DNA from: DASPPK01 sp041479575
GTDB taxonomy: Archaea > Thermoproteota > Bathyarchaeia > Bathyarchaeales > Bathycorpusculaceae
Direction: 5' to 3'
Length of the DNA stretch: 15,717 bases
Assembly (NCBI GenBank): GCA_041479575.1
Contig: JBGOYH010000030.1
Coordinates: 1 to 15,717, forward strand
In this document: piece after piece, positions 6,605-14,265 of the stretch
How the letters are laid out: every line of letters starts with the position of its first letter
How positions within the stretch are numbered: the stretch's first letter is position 1
The notes under the pieces: generated by a model
The model's database searches: none
Seen by the model: the letters and a program-made list of their open reading frames with translations, nothing else
What the model was told of the DNA's origin: nothing
Program-made: the position numbers and the translations under genes

Positions 6605-6612
6605 CTTAAGAA
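6605..6612 (+). promoter_or_regulatory. TATA-like box for the cohesin/dockerin gene
   Basis: CTTAAGAA lies about 38 bases before the ATG at 6646, giving a predicted leader of around 12 bases. That leader carries the purine-rich stretch AGGGAGAAGG directly before the ATG. Confidence 0.4.
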
Positions 6613-6645
6613 CTCGTGCTGATAAGGTAGTAGATAGGGAGAAGG

Positions 6646-7662
6646 ATGAAAGACAACAGAAAAGTCCTTGCTGTGCTAGTTTTCTTGTGTGTCGGAATAC
6701 TGCCTGCCGCTATTGCGTTACGCTCGGCATTCACATTGCAGACTCCAGATACGAAGCTATTCGTGGACCCGCCTCTCATTCTCCGTGAATTGTTGGTCGT
6801 AGGAGAGAGGTTCTCAATTAACATTTCAGTGGCTGATGTCAGCAATTTGACGCGTTATGAATTCAAGATGAGCTTCAACACTGTAATGCTTGACGTCGTG
6901 GGTGTGACACTTCTGCCAGAGGCCAACCTGCCTCTTGGAAACTGGGTCATAAGCGATCTGTTGGGCCTTGTTTGGGTCAACGTAACATATGAAGGACCCT
7001 CAATCACAACGACTCCACCTGTTGCTCTGGCAAGCATCGAATTCAAAGCCATGAATCGCGGTCAGAGTCCACTACATCTGTACGACACAGCGCTGTTTGA
7101 TCGCTTAGGAAACTCTATTGCTCATACAACTGAAGACGGTTTGGTCACGATACTACGCCACGATGTGGCGATAGTTGACGTACTCCCGTCAACGCATGAA
7201 ACCTACGTCGGGAGACTGGTAATGGTCAATGTGGTCGCCAGCAATGAAGGAGACGTGGCTGAAAACTTCACTGTTAGAGTCTACCACAACAGTACACTGT
7301 TCGGAACGTTTGACGTGGTCAACCTCAATCCAGGCGCTAACCTTACCATAGTGTTCACTTGGAACACAAGCGACGTCGCCGCAGGCAACATGTACGCGCT
7401 TAAGGCTGAAGCCTCCTCTGTGCCGTACGAATCAAACTTGATCAACAACGTGTTCATTGATGGCACTGTCAAAGTGAAAATCATCGGCGACGTAAATGGT
7501 GATAACAAGGTCAACATAAATGACTGGACAGCTTTCGACGCTGCATGGGGTACTCATGAAGGTGACCCAAGCTGGAATGCTCAGGCGGATATAAATGGCG
7601 ACGGCATAGTAAGCAACGACGATGGTATTCTGATAGCACAGAACTACCGTAATACAGCATAG
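6646..7662 (+). CDS. Secreted protein with cohesin-like, CARDB-like and dockerin domains
   Basis: The 338-residue protein has a signal peptide or anchor (KDNRK then VLAVLVFLCVGILPAAIAL, about 7-25). Residues ~35-165 form a cohesin-like beta domain (FVDPPLILRELLVVGERFSINISVADV..., with LYEFKMSF-like and VALASIEFKA strands). Residues ~170-272 form a CARDB/PapD-type domain (DVAIVDVLPS, VNVVASNEGDVAENFTV, NLNPGANLTIVFTWNTS, ESNLINN). The C-terminus (~280-338) is a type I dockerin with two calcium loops, DVNGDNKVNINDW (from D282) and DINGDGIVSNDDG (from D315). Dockerins bind cohesins in cellulosome-like assembly; here both types lie on one chain, allowing self-association or a surface network. There are several N-x-S/T sites. 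A T6 run follows the stop at 7714-7719. No catalytic domain is seen, so a structural surface role is likely. Confidence 0.8.
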   Translation: MKDNRKVLAVLVFLCVGILPAAIALRSAFTLQTPDTKLFVDPPLILRELLVVGERFSINISVADVSNLTRYEFKMSFNTVMLDVVGVTLLPEANLPLGNWVISDLLGLVWVNVTYEGPSITTTPPVALASIEFKAMNRGQSPLHLYDTALFDRLGNSIAHTTEDGLVTILRHDVAIVDVLPSTHETYVGRLVMVNVVASNEGDVAENFTVRVYHNSTLFGTFDVVNLNPGANLTIVFTWNTSDVAAGNMYALKAEASSVPYESNLINNVFIDGTVKVKIIGDVNGDNKVNINDWTAFDAAWGTHEGDPSWNAQADINGDGIVSNDDGILIAQNYRNTA

Positions 7663-7713
7663 ACCGGGCTTCACACTGGATAAAGAAAGCGATTTCAGCG
7701 TTGAAGCTGCCTC

Positions 7714-7719
7714 TTTTTT
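7714..7719 (+). terminator. Possible T-run terminator
   Basis: CTCTTTTTTC lies about 50 bases after the stop of the dockerin-protein gene. Archaeal RNA polymerase can terminate at oligo-U without a hairpin. The evidence is the run alone. Confidence 0.3.
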
Positions 7720-7889
7720 CACATGCCCCGCAACGGCTGATTTAAGAAGGAGAATGGAGCTGGCTGTTTGGGCTAGTATGCAGAGTGGATGTAGGAAGGA
7801 AGCTTCGGAAAGAGAACATCAATCAAATGCCTGTGGCTTGCGGCAATTCTAACGTCCTTTATCAAGGCTAATGCACACAACCTAAGCGA

Positions 7890-8399
7890 GTGAGTATCGT
7901 GAAATGGGTGACTCGTGAATGCGTGCATGTAGACAGAACCGCTTGCCCTTGGCTGATAAAGAGGTTCATTGACTCGAAAGCTGAGTTCATTTTTGTACCT
8001 GTTGAGAAAATAGAAGAGGTCGTCAAAAAAGAAAAGGCAATACCTTATGATGCGCCCGGCGTTGAATTGGGACATCATGGAGACAAATGCAGTTTCGATG
8101 CAATCGTTGAGAAGTACAAGATCAAAGACCCAGTAGTGCTAGAGGTTGCGAGAATTGTCCGGTCAGCAGACACAGACAAGCCTGACGCGCCTGAAGCAGC
8201 TGGACTTGACGCTGTGATGACAGGAATCTCGATGGCTGCAAAAGATGATCATGAAGCGATTGCAAAGGCTGCACCAGTGTACGACGCATTTTACACGTTC
8301 TGCAAACTGAAGCTAATTCGCGAAAAGTGCAAGAGTGAAATTGAAAAAATGGACCGAAAACAGCGAAGAGAATTCCTGAGGAAAAAACTGCTGAAGTGA
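7890..8399 (+). CDS. ChrB-domain protein 1 (chromate resistance ChrB C-terminal type)
   Basis: This 169-residue protein matches the ChrB C-terminal domain along its length: WVTRECVHVDRTACPWLIKRF (about 6-26), FVPVEKIEEV, AIPYDAPGVELGHHGDKCSFD (about 50-70, with the conserved HHGD and cysteine), a DP..LEVARIVRSADTD stretch (about 80-95) and a DDHE...PVYDAFY helix (about 119-135). In bacteria this domain occurs in ChrB beside the chromate efflux pump ChrA. Its histidines and cysteines suggest metal or oxyanion sensing. No ChrA is present; an MFS transporter follows instead. GTG at 7890 is used here; GTG at 7899 is equally possible. The lysine/arginine-rich tail is an extension. The role in metal or oxyanion stress is inference. 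Confidence 0.8.
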   Translation: MSIVKWVTRECVHVDRTACPWLIKRFIDSKAEFIFVPVEKIEEVVKKEKAIPYDAPGVELGHHGDKCSFDAIVEKYKIKDPVVLEVARIVRSADTDKPDAPEAAGLDAVMTGISMAAKDDHEAIAKAAPVYDAFYTFCKLKLIREKCKSEIEKMDRKQRREFLRKKLLK

Positions 8400-8445
8400 C
8401 AACGGCAGTTTCATCTTTTCTGCACATGAGGGAAGCCGCGAAGCC

Positions 8446-8886
8446 ATGTTATGGGTAACAAAGCAAAAACCCCATGTTGATAGATGTACATCAGCATGGT
8501 TGATCAAACGATTCATAGACAAGGATGCAGTCTTCGAGTTTGTGGGACAAGATTCGGAGATTCCTGAAGGAGCAATCGGATTTACGTTGCCTAAATCTGA
8601 GATCAAACCCATCAAAGGAGCAAAGACGACATTTGACGTTCTGGCGGAAAAATACCAAGTGAAAGACTCCATTGTAAACAAGATCAGAAACATAATACGC
8701 GACTATGAACTCAATGAAGAGAATCCAGACGCAATGCAGCTAAAGGAGACAGTTGGAGTTTGCAGCATCTTGAGAGGACTGGAAAAGACGTCACTGACAG
8801 ACTGCGAAACCATAGCGAAAGCATTCACAGTTATGGACGCGCTGTATGCTACCTTGAAAGAGAACAGTCAATATAAGCAATTCTAA
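8446..8886 (+). CDS. ChrB-domain protein 2, diverged paralogue
   Basis: This 146-residue protein begins at ATG 46 bases after ChrB-domain protein 1. The start WVTKQKPHVDRCTSAWLIKRF (about 3-23) and the end CETIAKAFTVMDALYA (about 120-135) match the preceding protein. The middle differs: where protein 1 has GVELGHHGDKCSFD, this one has GFTLPKSEIKPIKGAKTTFD, so the His-His pair, the aspartate and the cysteine are lost. It retains H10, D12 and C14 of the first motif. The pair therefore looks like a duplication in which one copy kept the full site and the other lost half of it, consistent with a heterodimer or a changed ligand. It is probably in the same transcript as its neighbours. Confidence 0.75.
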   Translation: MLWVTKQKPHVDRCTSAWLIKRFIDKDAVFEFVGQDSEIPEGAIGFTLPKSEIKPIKGAKTTFDVLAEKYQVKDSIVNKIRNIIRDYELNEENPDAMQLKETVGVCSILRGLEKTSLTDCETIAKAFTVMDALYATLKENSQYKQF

Positions 8887-8964
8887 CCGAAAGCATACAG
8901 TAATCTTATTTCTACCTTGTTTTCTATTAGAGCGAAAAGCCAAAATGTCTAGGCTGGTTCGCAA

Positions 8965-10182
8965 ATGGAAATATCCAAAAACACCGAGAACACTGTCTTC
9001 TTGACACTCTGCATTATGGGTTTCTTCGCGATTCTAAGCTCAACAATGTCGAAAAACCCAGTTCTGAAGCCCTTCGCATTAAGCCTCGGAACTCCGACGA
9101 ACTGGACGGGTTTTGTAGCCTCTGCATCAACAATACCCGGAATCTTGGTGAGTTTGCCTGCTGCCTCGCTCTCAGATGTATACGGACGGAAGAAGTTCCT
9201 GTTGATTTCCGGAATCGTCTTCGCTTCCGCGCCGTTCCTGTATCTTCTAATCACCGTGTGGTGGCAACTGATACTCGTCAGATTCTACCACGGATTCGCG
9301 ACCGCAATCTTTGTGCCGGTTGCTGAAGCCGCATTGGCAGAAGCTTTTCCAACAAAGAGAGGAGAACGTATCTCTCTTTTTTCTTCGGCAACATATGTCG
9401 GAAGGGTCATTGCTCCAACACTTGGCGGATACATACTGTTCTCCACTGCAAACAACTTTCACTCCTTATACTTGGCTGTCGGTATTGCTGGCCTCACAGC
9501 AGTGCTCATGGCTTTGCCCTTCCTGCGAGAAAAGAAAGCAGAGACGCTTGCAGATCACGAAAAGACCGGGGAAATTGCTGGAAAAATTTTCCATGGATGG
9601 AGAACAGTAGCTCAGTGTCCGGGAGTGTTACTTGTCAGCTTCGTTCAGGCTTGTACATACTATGCGTACGGCTCGCTTGAATACTACCTCGGCGGTTACC
9701 TGCCTGAAATTGTAAAACTGGACGAGCTCCGCACAGGCATAATCATAACAAGCATAATAGGCGTAGGAATCTTCGCACGCCCCTACATGGGCAGAGTATC
9801 AGACAGAGTTGGAAGACAAATCCCAATAGTAACAGGTTGCATACTTTCCAGTCTTCCTCTATTCGCGATGCCATTCATGACAGATTTTTGGGTCTTACTA
9901 TTGCTTGCAATAGTTTACGGGCTGGGCCTTGCAACCGTCATGGGTTCTGTGCATGCGCTCGTCAGCGATCTTGTATCTAAAGAGGTAGTCGGGACGTCGA
10001 TGGGATTTATCGACACAATAATGGATGTCGGCCAGACTCTCGGACCGATAATCAGCGGTTTCATATTGGGAATCAGCATACAGCGCGGGCTACAATACAC
10101 CGTCGTCTTTCCTTCACTTGGCATTGTGTTACTTCTTGCTGCTGGAGTTTTCGCTTCGTCCAGAACTGCTAAGGCGCAGTAG
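8965..10182 (+). CDS. Major facilitator superfamily (MFS) efflux-type transporter
   Basis: This 405-residue protein has about 12 hydrophobic helices, the normal MFS size. Motif A appears in both halves: SDVYGRKK between helices 2 and 3 (about 70-77) and GRVSDRVGRQ between helices 8 and 9 (276-285). A charged central loop (about 188-210, EKKAETLADHEK) separates the halves. The substrate cannot be deduced. The close neighbourhood of two ChrB-domain genes (78 bases upstream) suggests export of a metal oxyanion or a related toxic compound in the place usually held by ChrA. It is followed after six bases by the broken acetyltransferase frame, a further resistance-type gene. It ends in TAG. Confidence 0.85.
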   Translation: MEISKNTENTVFLTLCIMGFFAILSSTMSKNPVLKPFALSLGTPTNWTGFVASASTIPGILVSLPAASLSDVYGRKKFLLISGIVFASAPFLYLLITVWWQLILVRFYHGFATAIFVPVAEAALAEAFPTKRGERISLFSSATYVGRVIAPTLGGYILFSTANNFHSLYLAVGIAGLTAVLMALPFLREKKAETLADHEKTGEIAGKIFHGWRTVAQCPGVLLVSFVQACTYYAYGSLEYYLGGYLPEIVKLDELRTGIIITSIIGVGIFARPYMGRVSDRVGRQIPIVTGCILSSLPLFAMPFMTDFWVLLLLAIVYGLGLATVMGSVHALVSDLVSKEVVGTSMGFIDTIMDVGQTLGPIISGFILGISIQRGLQYTVVFPSLGIVLLLAAGVFASSRTAKAQ

Positions 10183-10188
10183 ACTTCT

Positions 10189-10350
10189 ATGTACACAAGC
10201 AAAGCTTCGCGAAGCGGCGTTAACATCTGCAGTCTGGATCGAATTCTTCGAATAATCCCTGCAAAGAAATCCGAGCATTTGCTGTTCAACCTTTACAATT
10301 TCAATTTCTTCAGAAGAAGCGAACATGGAAAGGCCATAATGGTTTTTTGA
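10189..10350 (+). pseudogene. N-terminal part of a frame-broken GNAT acetyltransferase
   Basis: An ATG six bases after the MFS stop opens a 53-codon frame. It reads VNICSLDRILRIIPAKKSEH at about 11-30, like the first strand and helix of a GNAT, and ends ...HGKAIMVF at TGA (10348-10350). The stop follows a T6 run (10343-10348). If one T is skipped, the frame continues without interruption as FEGSRLVGLF into the next entry. The two pieces together give a normal-length GNAT of about 185 residues. The break is therefore a real frameshift mutation, a homopolymer sequencing error, or a programmed +1 shift at UUU-UGA. Confidence 0.65.
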
Positions 10351-10375
10351 AGGCTCTAGACTAGTAGGTCTGTTC

Positions 10376-10744
10376 ATGGCTGTGCCTTACATACTCGGAT
10401 GCGAACTTGCTTTGTTTGGTGATGAACGTTATTTCGTTAAGCTGAAAGAACAGATGACAGCCGTTTTGGTCCTTCGCGAGAAACCTGATGCGCTGTTTAT
10501 AGGAAGTTTAGCTGTTGCGCCTGAGTACAGAAGATGTGGGTTGGCAACTTGCATGCTCAACTACTGTGCAAGAGTAGCACGCAGACTAGGCAGAAGTTGG
10601 CTTGAACTCACCGTGTTAAAGAAAAATACGCCCGCTCGCCAGCTCTATGAGAAAGCAGGTTTTGTCAAGAAAGAGGAAAGAAAATGGTCTTTCGTTCTCA
10701 GAAAGAGTGTAGACACCCTTGAGAACTCGTTCGCGGGTGGTTGA
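10376..10744 (+). CDS. GNAT acetyltransferase, C-terminal part of a frame-broken gene
   Basis: From the ATG at 10376 this frame gives 122 residues and contains the core of a GNAT: FIGSLAVAPEYRRCGLATCM (about 41-60), with the acetyl-CoA pyrophosphate loop R-R-C-G-L-A at 52-57, then the helix LNYCARVARRLG, the strand WLELTVLKKNTPARQLYEKA and GFVKKEERKWSFVLRK. The amphipathic first strand and helices of the fold are missing from this frame but are found just upstream in the frame 10189-10350. In this frame the sequence is open back to 10349 (GAA GGC TCT AGA CTA), which fits homology extending before the ATG. As a stand-alone protein it would lack part of the GNAT fold. No strong ribosome-binding site precedes the ATG. 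The substrate is unknown. Confidence 0.75.
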   Translation: MAVPYILGCELALFGDERYFVKLKEQMTAVLVLREKPDALFIGSLAVAPEYRRCGLATCMLNYCARVARRLGRSWLELTVLKKNTPARQLYEKAGFVKKEERKWSFVLRKSVDTLENSFAGG

Positions 10745-10842
10745 CTGCACGAAAATCTTAAACATTTTTAGCATCGGCAAGAAATGAAGCTCTTTTACTG
10801 GAACAACTCGCTTTATCAATTCATTTTTGCGCTATTTTGTCT

Positions 10843-10885
10843 ATGTTGAACATGGCGTTTCGTAGTGTTTTCTTGATATATTCAA
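10843..10885 (+). promoter_or_regulatory. Two palindromes before nrdR, candidate NrdR operators
   Basis: ATGTTGAACAT (10843-10853) and TTGATATATTCAA (10873-10885) are both palindromic, and their centres are about 31 bases apart, three helical turns. They lie just upstream of the TATA box. Bacterial NrdR binds two boxes at comparable spacing with an AT-rich centre. The second site resembles such a box; the first does so poorly. The assignment is inference. Confidence 0.35.
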
Positions 10886-10902
10886 CTTTATTGTGTAAAG
10901 GG

Positions 10903-10910
10903 TTTAAATA
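10903..10910 (+). promoter_or_regulatory. TATA box of the nrdR-nrdD-nrdG operon
   Basis: TTTAAATA, preceded by AAAGGG, predicts a transcription start near 10930-10935, before both candidate nrdR starts (10943 and 10985). No other promoter-like element is needed for nrdD or nrdG, because their frames overlap. Confidence 0.55.
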
Positions 10911-10984
10911 GCCAGACACTAGATACAGCGTTCGCTTTAGTTATGAAAACACTAGCAACTGTGGAGCGCACGAGTGGTGATGAT

Positions 10985-11431
10985 GTGAAATGTCCATATT
11001 GCGGGTCTGAAAACCTGAAAACCCTTGAAACAAGAGATTCTCCTGACAACACAGTCAGAAGACGCAAAGAGTGCGCAGACTGTGGAAAACGTTTCACCTC
11101 ATACGAATATGTGGAAACTGTTGAGTTGATGGTGAAGAAGAAAGACGGCAGGTCTGAACGTTTTGACCTCAACAAAATTGTAAGAGGTCTACAGAAAGCT
11201 TGCGAGAAGCGACCCGTGACGATGGATCAGATCCACGAGTTAGGAGAACGCGTCAGACAAGATTTGGTGGCGCTTGGAAAAGAGGAAGTCAGCTCCCGAG
11301 AAATAGGGGACTCAGTTGTGAAGCATTTGAAGAAGCTTGACCGGGTGGCTTACATCAGGTTCGCCTCGGTCTACAAGGAGTTTGAGGAACCTGAAGATTT
11401 TCAGAAATTAATCAAAGAGGTAAAAACATGA
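10985..11431 (+). CDS. nrdR: NrdR-type zinc-ribbon/ATP-cone regulator
   Basis: NrdR represses ribonucleotide reductase genes, sensing ATP/dATP through its ATP-cone. From GTG 10985 the protein has 148 residues, the usual family size, and opens with MKCPYCGSEN as the family does. Zinc ligands are C3, C6, C30 and C33, followed by RRRKEC (25-30) and RFTSYE. The ATP-cone covers about 45-135 (VKKKDGRSERFDLNKIVRGL, ..., VAYIRFASVYKEF). GGTG precedes this GTG by five bases. An ATG at 10943 in the same frame would add 14 residues and is the alternative start. The gene overlaps nrdD by ATGA (11428-11431). NrdR is mainly bacterial; in an archaeon its place at the head of the target operon indicates local autoregulation. 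Confidence 0.85.
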   Translation: MKCPYCGSENLKTLETRDSPDNTVRRRKECADCGKRFTSYEYVETVELMVKKKDGRSERFDLNKIVRGLQKACEKRPVTMDQIHELGERVRQDLVALGKEEVSSREIGDSVVKHLKKLDRVAYIRFASVYKEFEEPEDFQKLIKEVKT

Positions 11432-13560
11432 AGTTTGTACGAAAACGTGATGGTAGATTAGAACAGTTTGATCAAGAACGTATAACAAAGGCCATTTGGA
11501 AAGCCGCAAAAGCCGTGGGCGGAAGTGATCGTGACCTCGCGAAACGCTTGAGCGATCAGGTTATGACTCAGCTCAAAATCCGTTTCGGCGAAGACGGCGT
11601 TCCAACGGTAGAGGAAATCCAGGATCTGGTCGAGAAAACGCTTATAGAGGATGGCCGTGCGAGAACCGCCAAGGCCTACATCCTATACCGCAAACAGCAT
11701 CAGGACCAAAGGGAACTGGCTGCAATTCTGAGCGACGCCGATCTTGTTGATTCCTACTTGGAGATTGAAGACTGGCGTGTTCGAGAAAACAGCAACATGA
11801 GCTATTCTCTTCAAGGCTTGAACAATTACCTGTCATCAACTGTCATTGCAAAGTACTGGATCAGCAGGATCTACCCGCCGAACATCGCAGACGCTCACTT
11901 TTCAGGAGACATGCACATCCACGACCTCGGAGTGCTAGGTGCATACTGCGTTGGCTGGGATTTGAGAGAACTGCTGGCGTCAGGGTTCGGAGGTGTCTCA
12001 GGCAAAATTGAAAGCAAACCCGCCAAACATTTCAGAACAGCCCTTGGACAGATTGTCAACTTCTTCTACACCCTTCAGGGTGAAGCAGCGGGTGCTCAAG
12101 CCTTTAGCACCTTTGACACTTATCTGGCGCCGTTCATACACTACGACGGCCTGAGCCAGAAAGAAGTCGAACAGGGACTGCAAGAATTCTTCTTCAACAT
12201 GAACGTGCCCACGCGTGTAGGTTTCCAGACACCGTTCACAAACGTGACGTTAGACATGAAAGTGCCAGAATACATAAAGAACGAGGGAGTCATCATCGGC
12301 GGCAAACAGATGGATCTCACTTATGGAGAAATGCAAACAGAAATGGACATGTTCAACGCCGCTTTCGCTGACGTAATGAGTCAGGGCGACTCAAAAGGAA
12401 GAGTGTTTACTTTTCCAATCCCCACATACTGCGTCACAAAGAACTTTGACTGGGACGCGCCTATTACCCAAAAAATCTTCGAAGTCACGGCCAAATACGG
12501 TGTGCCATACTTCTCGAACTTCATCAACACCGACATGAAGCCTGAAGACGTCCGAAGCATGTGCTGCAGACTGAGAATCGACAACCGTGAACTGAGAAAC
12601 CGAGGCGGAGGCTTCTTCGGCGCAAACCCATTGACCGGGTCGATAGGCGTCGTAACACTGAACCTGCCAAGGATCGGATACCTAGCGAAAGACGAAGACG
12701 AATTCTTCGAACGACTTGAAAAACTAATGGAAATTGCCAAAGAGAGCTTGGAAACAAAACGGAAAGTCCTGGAAACCTTCACTGAGAACGGTTTGTACCC
12801 GTATTCAAAGCGTTATCTACGCGATGTCAAGATGGAATATGGGCATTACTGGCAAAATCACTTCTCAACAATAGGCATCCTAGGAATGAACGAGGCTATT
12901 CTAAACCTGTTCGGCGTCAGCATCGTCTCAGGCGATGGGATAGAATTCGCGATGAGGGCGCTCAAATTTATGCGTAACAGGTTGCTGCAGTTCCAAGATG
13001 AAACGGGAAACATGTACAACCTTGAAGCCACGCCAGCCGAAGGAACGAGCTACAGGCTCGCAAGGATAGACAGGAAAAAGTACCCAGATATTGTTGCCGC
13101 TAACCAAAAGCACTTGGTAAACGGAGCTGAGCCTTTCTACACCAACTCCTCACAGTTGCCAGTGGATTTTGAAGGCGACCTGTTTGAAGCATTGGAGCAT
13201 CAGGACAGGCTTCAGACGCTTTACACAGGCGGGACAGTCTTCCACATCTTCCTCGGCGAGAGACTTCCCTCGTGGAAGACCTCTTCAGAACTCATCAAAA
13301 AAGTCGCATGGAGCTCACATCTGCCCTACTTTACGCTAACGCCAACGTTCAGCATCTGTCCAACCCATGGCTACATCAATGGCGAGCACAAGCAATGTCC
13401 GACATGCGGAGCCAAATGTGAGGTCTACTCAAGAGTTGTGGGCTACTTGAGGCCGGTCGACCAGTGGAACGATGGCAAACAAGCGGAGTTCGCAATTAGA
13501 AAAACCTTTGACAGATCAGCAACTATGCCAGCCGTTCCTGCACAAGTGATCACTGCATGA
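11428..13560 (+). CDS. nrdD: Anaerobic (class III) ribonucleoside-triphosphate reductase
   Basis: This 710-residue enzyme reduces ribonucleotides to deoxyribonucleotides using an oxygen-sensitive glycyl radical. Residues 1-90 are an ATP-cone (FVRKRDGRLEQFDQERITKA), the allosteric site. The barrel follows, with HIHDLGVLGAYCVGWDLREL at about 166-185, NVPTRVGFQTPFTN, and MCCRLRIDNRELRNRGGGFF containing C379/C380, the probable active-site cysteine region. The C-terminus holds the zinc site (C644, C657, C660, with H647 in the first pair) and the glycyl-radical loop RVVGYLRPVDQWNDGKQ, with G672 as the radical glycine. The usual RVCGYLG is altered to RVVGYLR. The gene overlaps nrdR and nrdG by ATGA at both ends, so the three are translationally coupled. 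Presence of this enzyme indicates anaerobic DNA-precursor synthesis. Confidence 0.95.
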   Translation: MKFVRKRDGRLEQFDQERITKAIWKAAKAVGGSDRDLAKRLSDQVMTQLKIRFGEDGVPTVEEIQDLVEKTLIEDGRARTAKAYILYRKQHQDQRELAAILSDADLVDSYLEIEDWRVRENSNMSYSLQGLNNYLSSTVIAKYWISRIYPPNIADAHFSGDMHIHDLGVLGAYCVGWDLRELLASGFGGVSGKIESKPAKHFRTALGQIVNFFYTLQGEAAGAQAFSTFDTYLAPFIHYDGLSQKEVEQGLQEFFFNMNVPTRVGFQTPFTNVTLDMKVPEYIKNEGVIIGGKQMDLTYGEMQTEMDMFNAAFADVMSQGDSKGRVFTFPIPTYCVTKNFDWDAPITQKIFEVTAKYGVPYFSNFINTDMKPEDVRSMCCRLRIDNRELRNRGGGFFGANPLTGSIGVVTLNLPRIGYLAKDEDEFFERLEKLMEIAKESLETKRKVLETFTENGLYPYSKRYLRDVKMEYGHYWQNHFSTIGILGMNEAILNLFGVSIVSGDGIEFAMRALKFMRNRLLQFQDETGNMYNLEATPAEGTSYRLARIDRKKYPDIVAANQKHLVNGAEPFYTNSSQLPVDFEGDLFEALEHQDRLQTLYTGGTVFHIFLGERLPSWKTSSELIKKVAWSSHLPYFTLTPTFSICPTHGYINGEHKQCPTCGAKCEVYSRVVGYLRPVDQWNDGKQAEFAIRKTFDRSATMPAVPAQVITA

Positions 13561-14234
13561 AATTCAGCGGTCTTCAAAAAACGAGCTTGGTCGACTTCCC
13601 TAATCATATATGCTCGGTGCTGTTTACTCCCGGCTGCAATCTACGCTGCCCATTCTGCCATAATTGGCGAATCGTAGTCGACCCCAAGCCCCCGTTCCTT
13701 ACTGAGGAGACGGCGCTGAAGATTCTTGAAGAACGCCGGAAGTACGTTGATGCAGTCGTGATCACCGGCGGAGAGCCTACAATACACAAAGAACTGCCGA
13801 AGCTCTTGAAGAAACTGAAGGAAAGGGGGTTCACGGTGAAACTCGACACGAACGGCCTTGATTCGCGCGTGCTGGAAGAATGTCTGCCATATGTGGACTA
13901 CGTTGCGCTAGATGTGAAAACCAGCTTGGAGAAATATCCCTCACTTGGGGCTAAAGACACGACTGAACTTGTTCGTACGGTGGAGATGCTGAAAATGGGC
14001 AAGGTTGACTATGAGTTCAGAACGACGGTCGTGCCGGGTTTTGTCGAGATATCTGACATACATTTGATGTGCGAGCTGGTCAAGGGTGCAAGAACGTGGG
14101 CTTTGCAGCAGTTTGTGCCTGGAGACACGTTGGACAAGGATCTCAACGCAGTGAAACCCTTTTCCTCAGAAACAATCTGCAAATATGCCGAAAAGGTAAG
14201 AACTTTCGCAGAGAAGGTGGTGCTTCGAACTTGA
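13557..14234 (+). CDS. nrdG: Anaerobic ribonucleotide reductase activating protein (radical SAM)
   Basis: This 225-residue radical SAM enzyme binds a [4Fe-4S] cluster through C27, C31 and C34 (CNLRCPFC) and cleaves S-adenosylmethionine to install the glycyl radical on NrdD. Other landmarks are LVDFPNHICSVLFTPGCN at the start, typical of the 'NrdG2' type, and the SAM-binding GGEP at 71-74 (VVITGGEPTIHKEL). Later strands are VKLDTNGLDS, YVALDVKTSLEKYPSLG and FRTTVVPGF. Its start codon overlaps the end of nrdD by four bases. The length is larger than the short enterobacterial NrdG (about 150-160 residues) and fits the archaeal/pyruvate-formate-lyase-activase-like group. It ends in TGA; no further gene follows in the operon. 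Confidence 0.92.
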   Translation: MKFSGLQKTSLVDFPNHICSVLFTPGCNLRCPFCHNWRIVVDPKPPFLTEETALKILEERRKYVDAVVITGGEPTIHKELPKLLKKLKERGFTVKLDTNGLDSRVLEECLPYVDYVALDVKTSLEKYPSLGAKDTTELVRTVEMLKMGKVDYEFRTTVVPGFVEISDIHLMCELVKGARTWALQQFVPGDTLDKDLNAVKPFSSETICKYAEKVRTFAEKVVLRT

Positions 14235-14265
14235 GCATTGATTTGGTTGGACCATTTTCGCTGGA

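Noticed and set aside
7778..7852. 24-residue frame upstream of the first ChrB-domain gene, after a TTTAAGAA box
   Set aside because: No convincing ribosome-binding site and no recognisable peptide; too short to support as a leader peptide.
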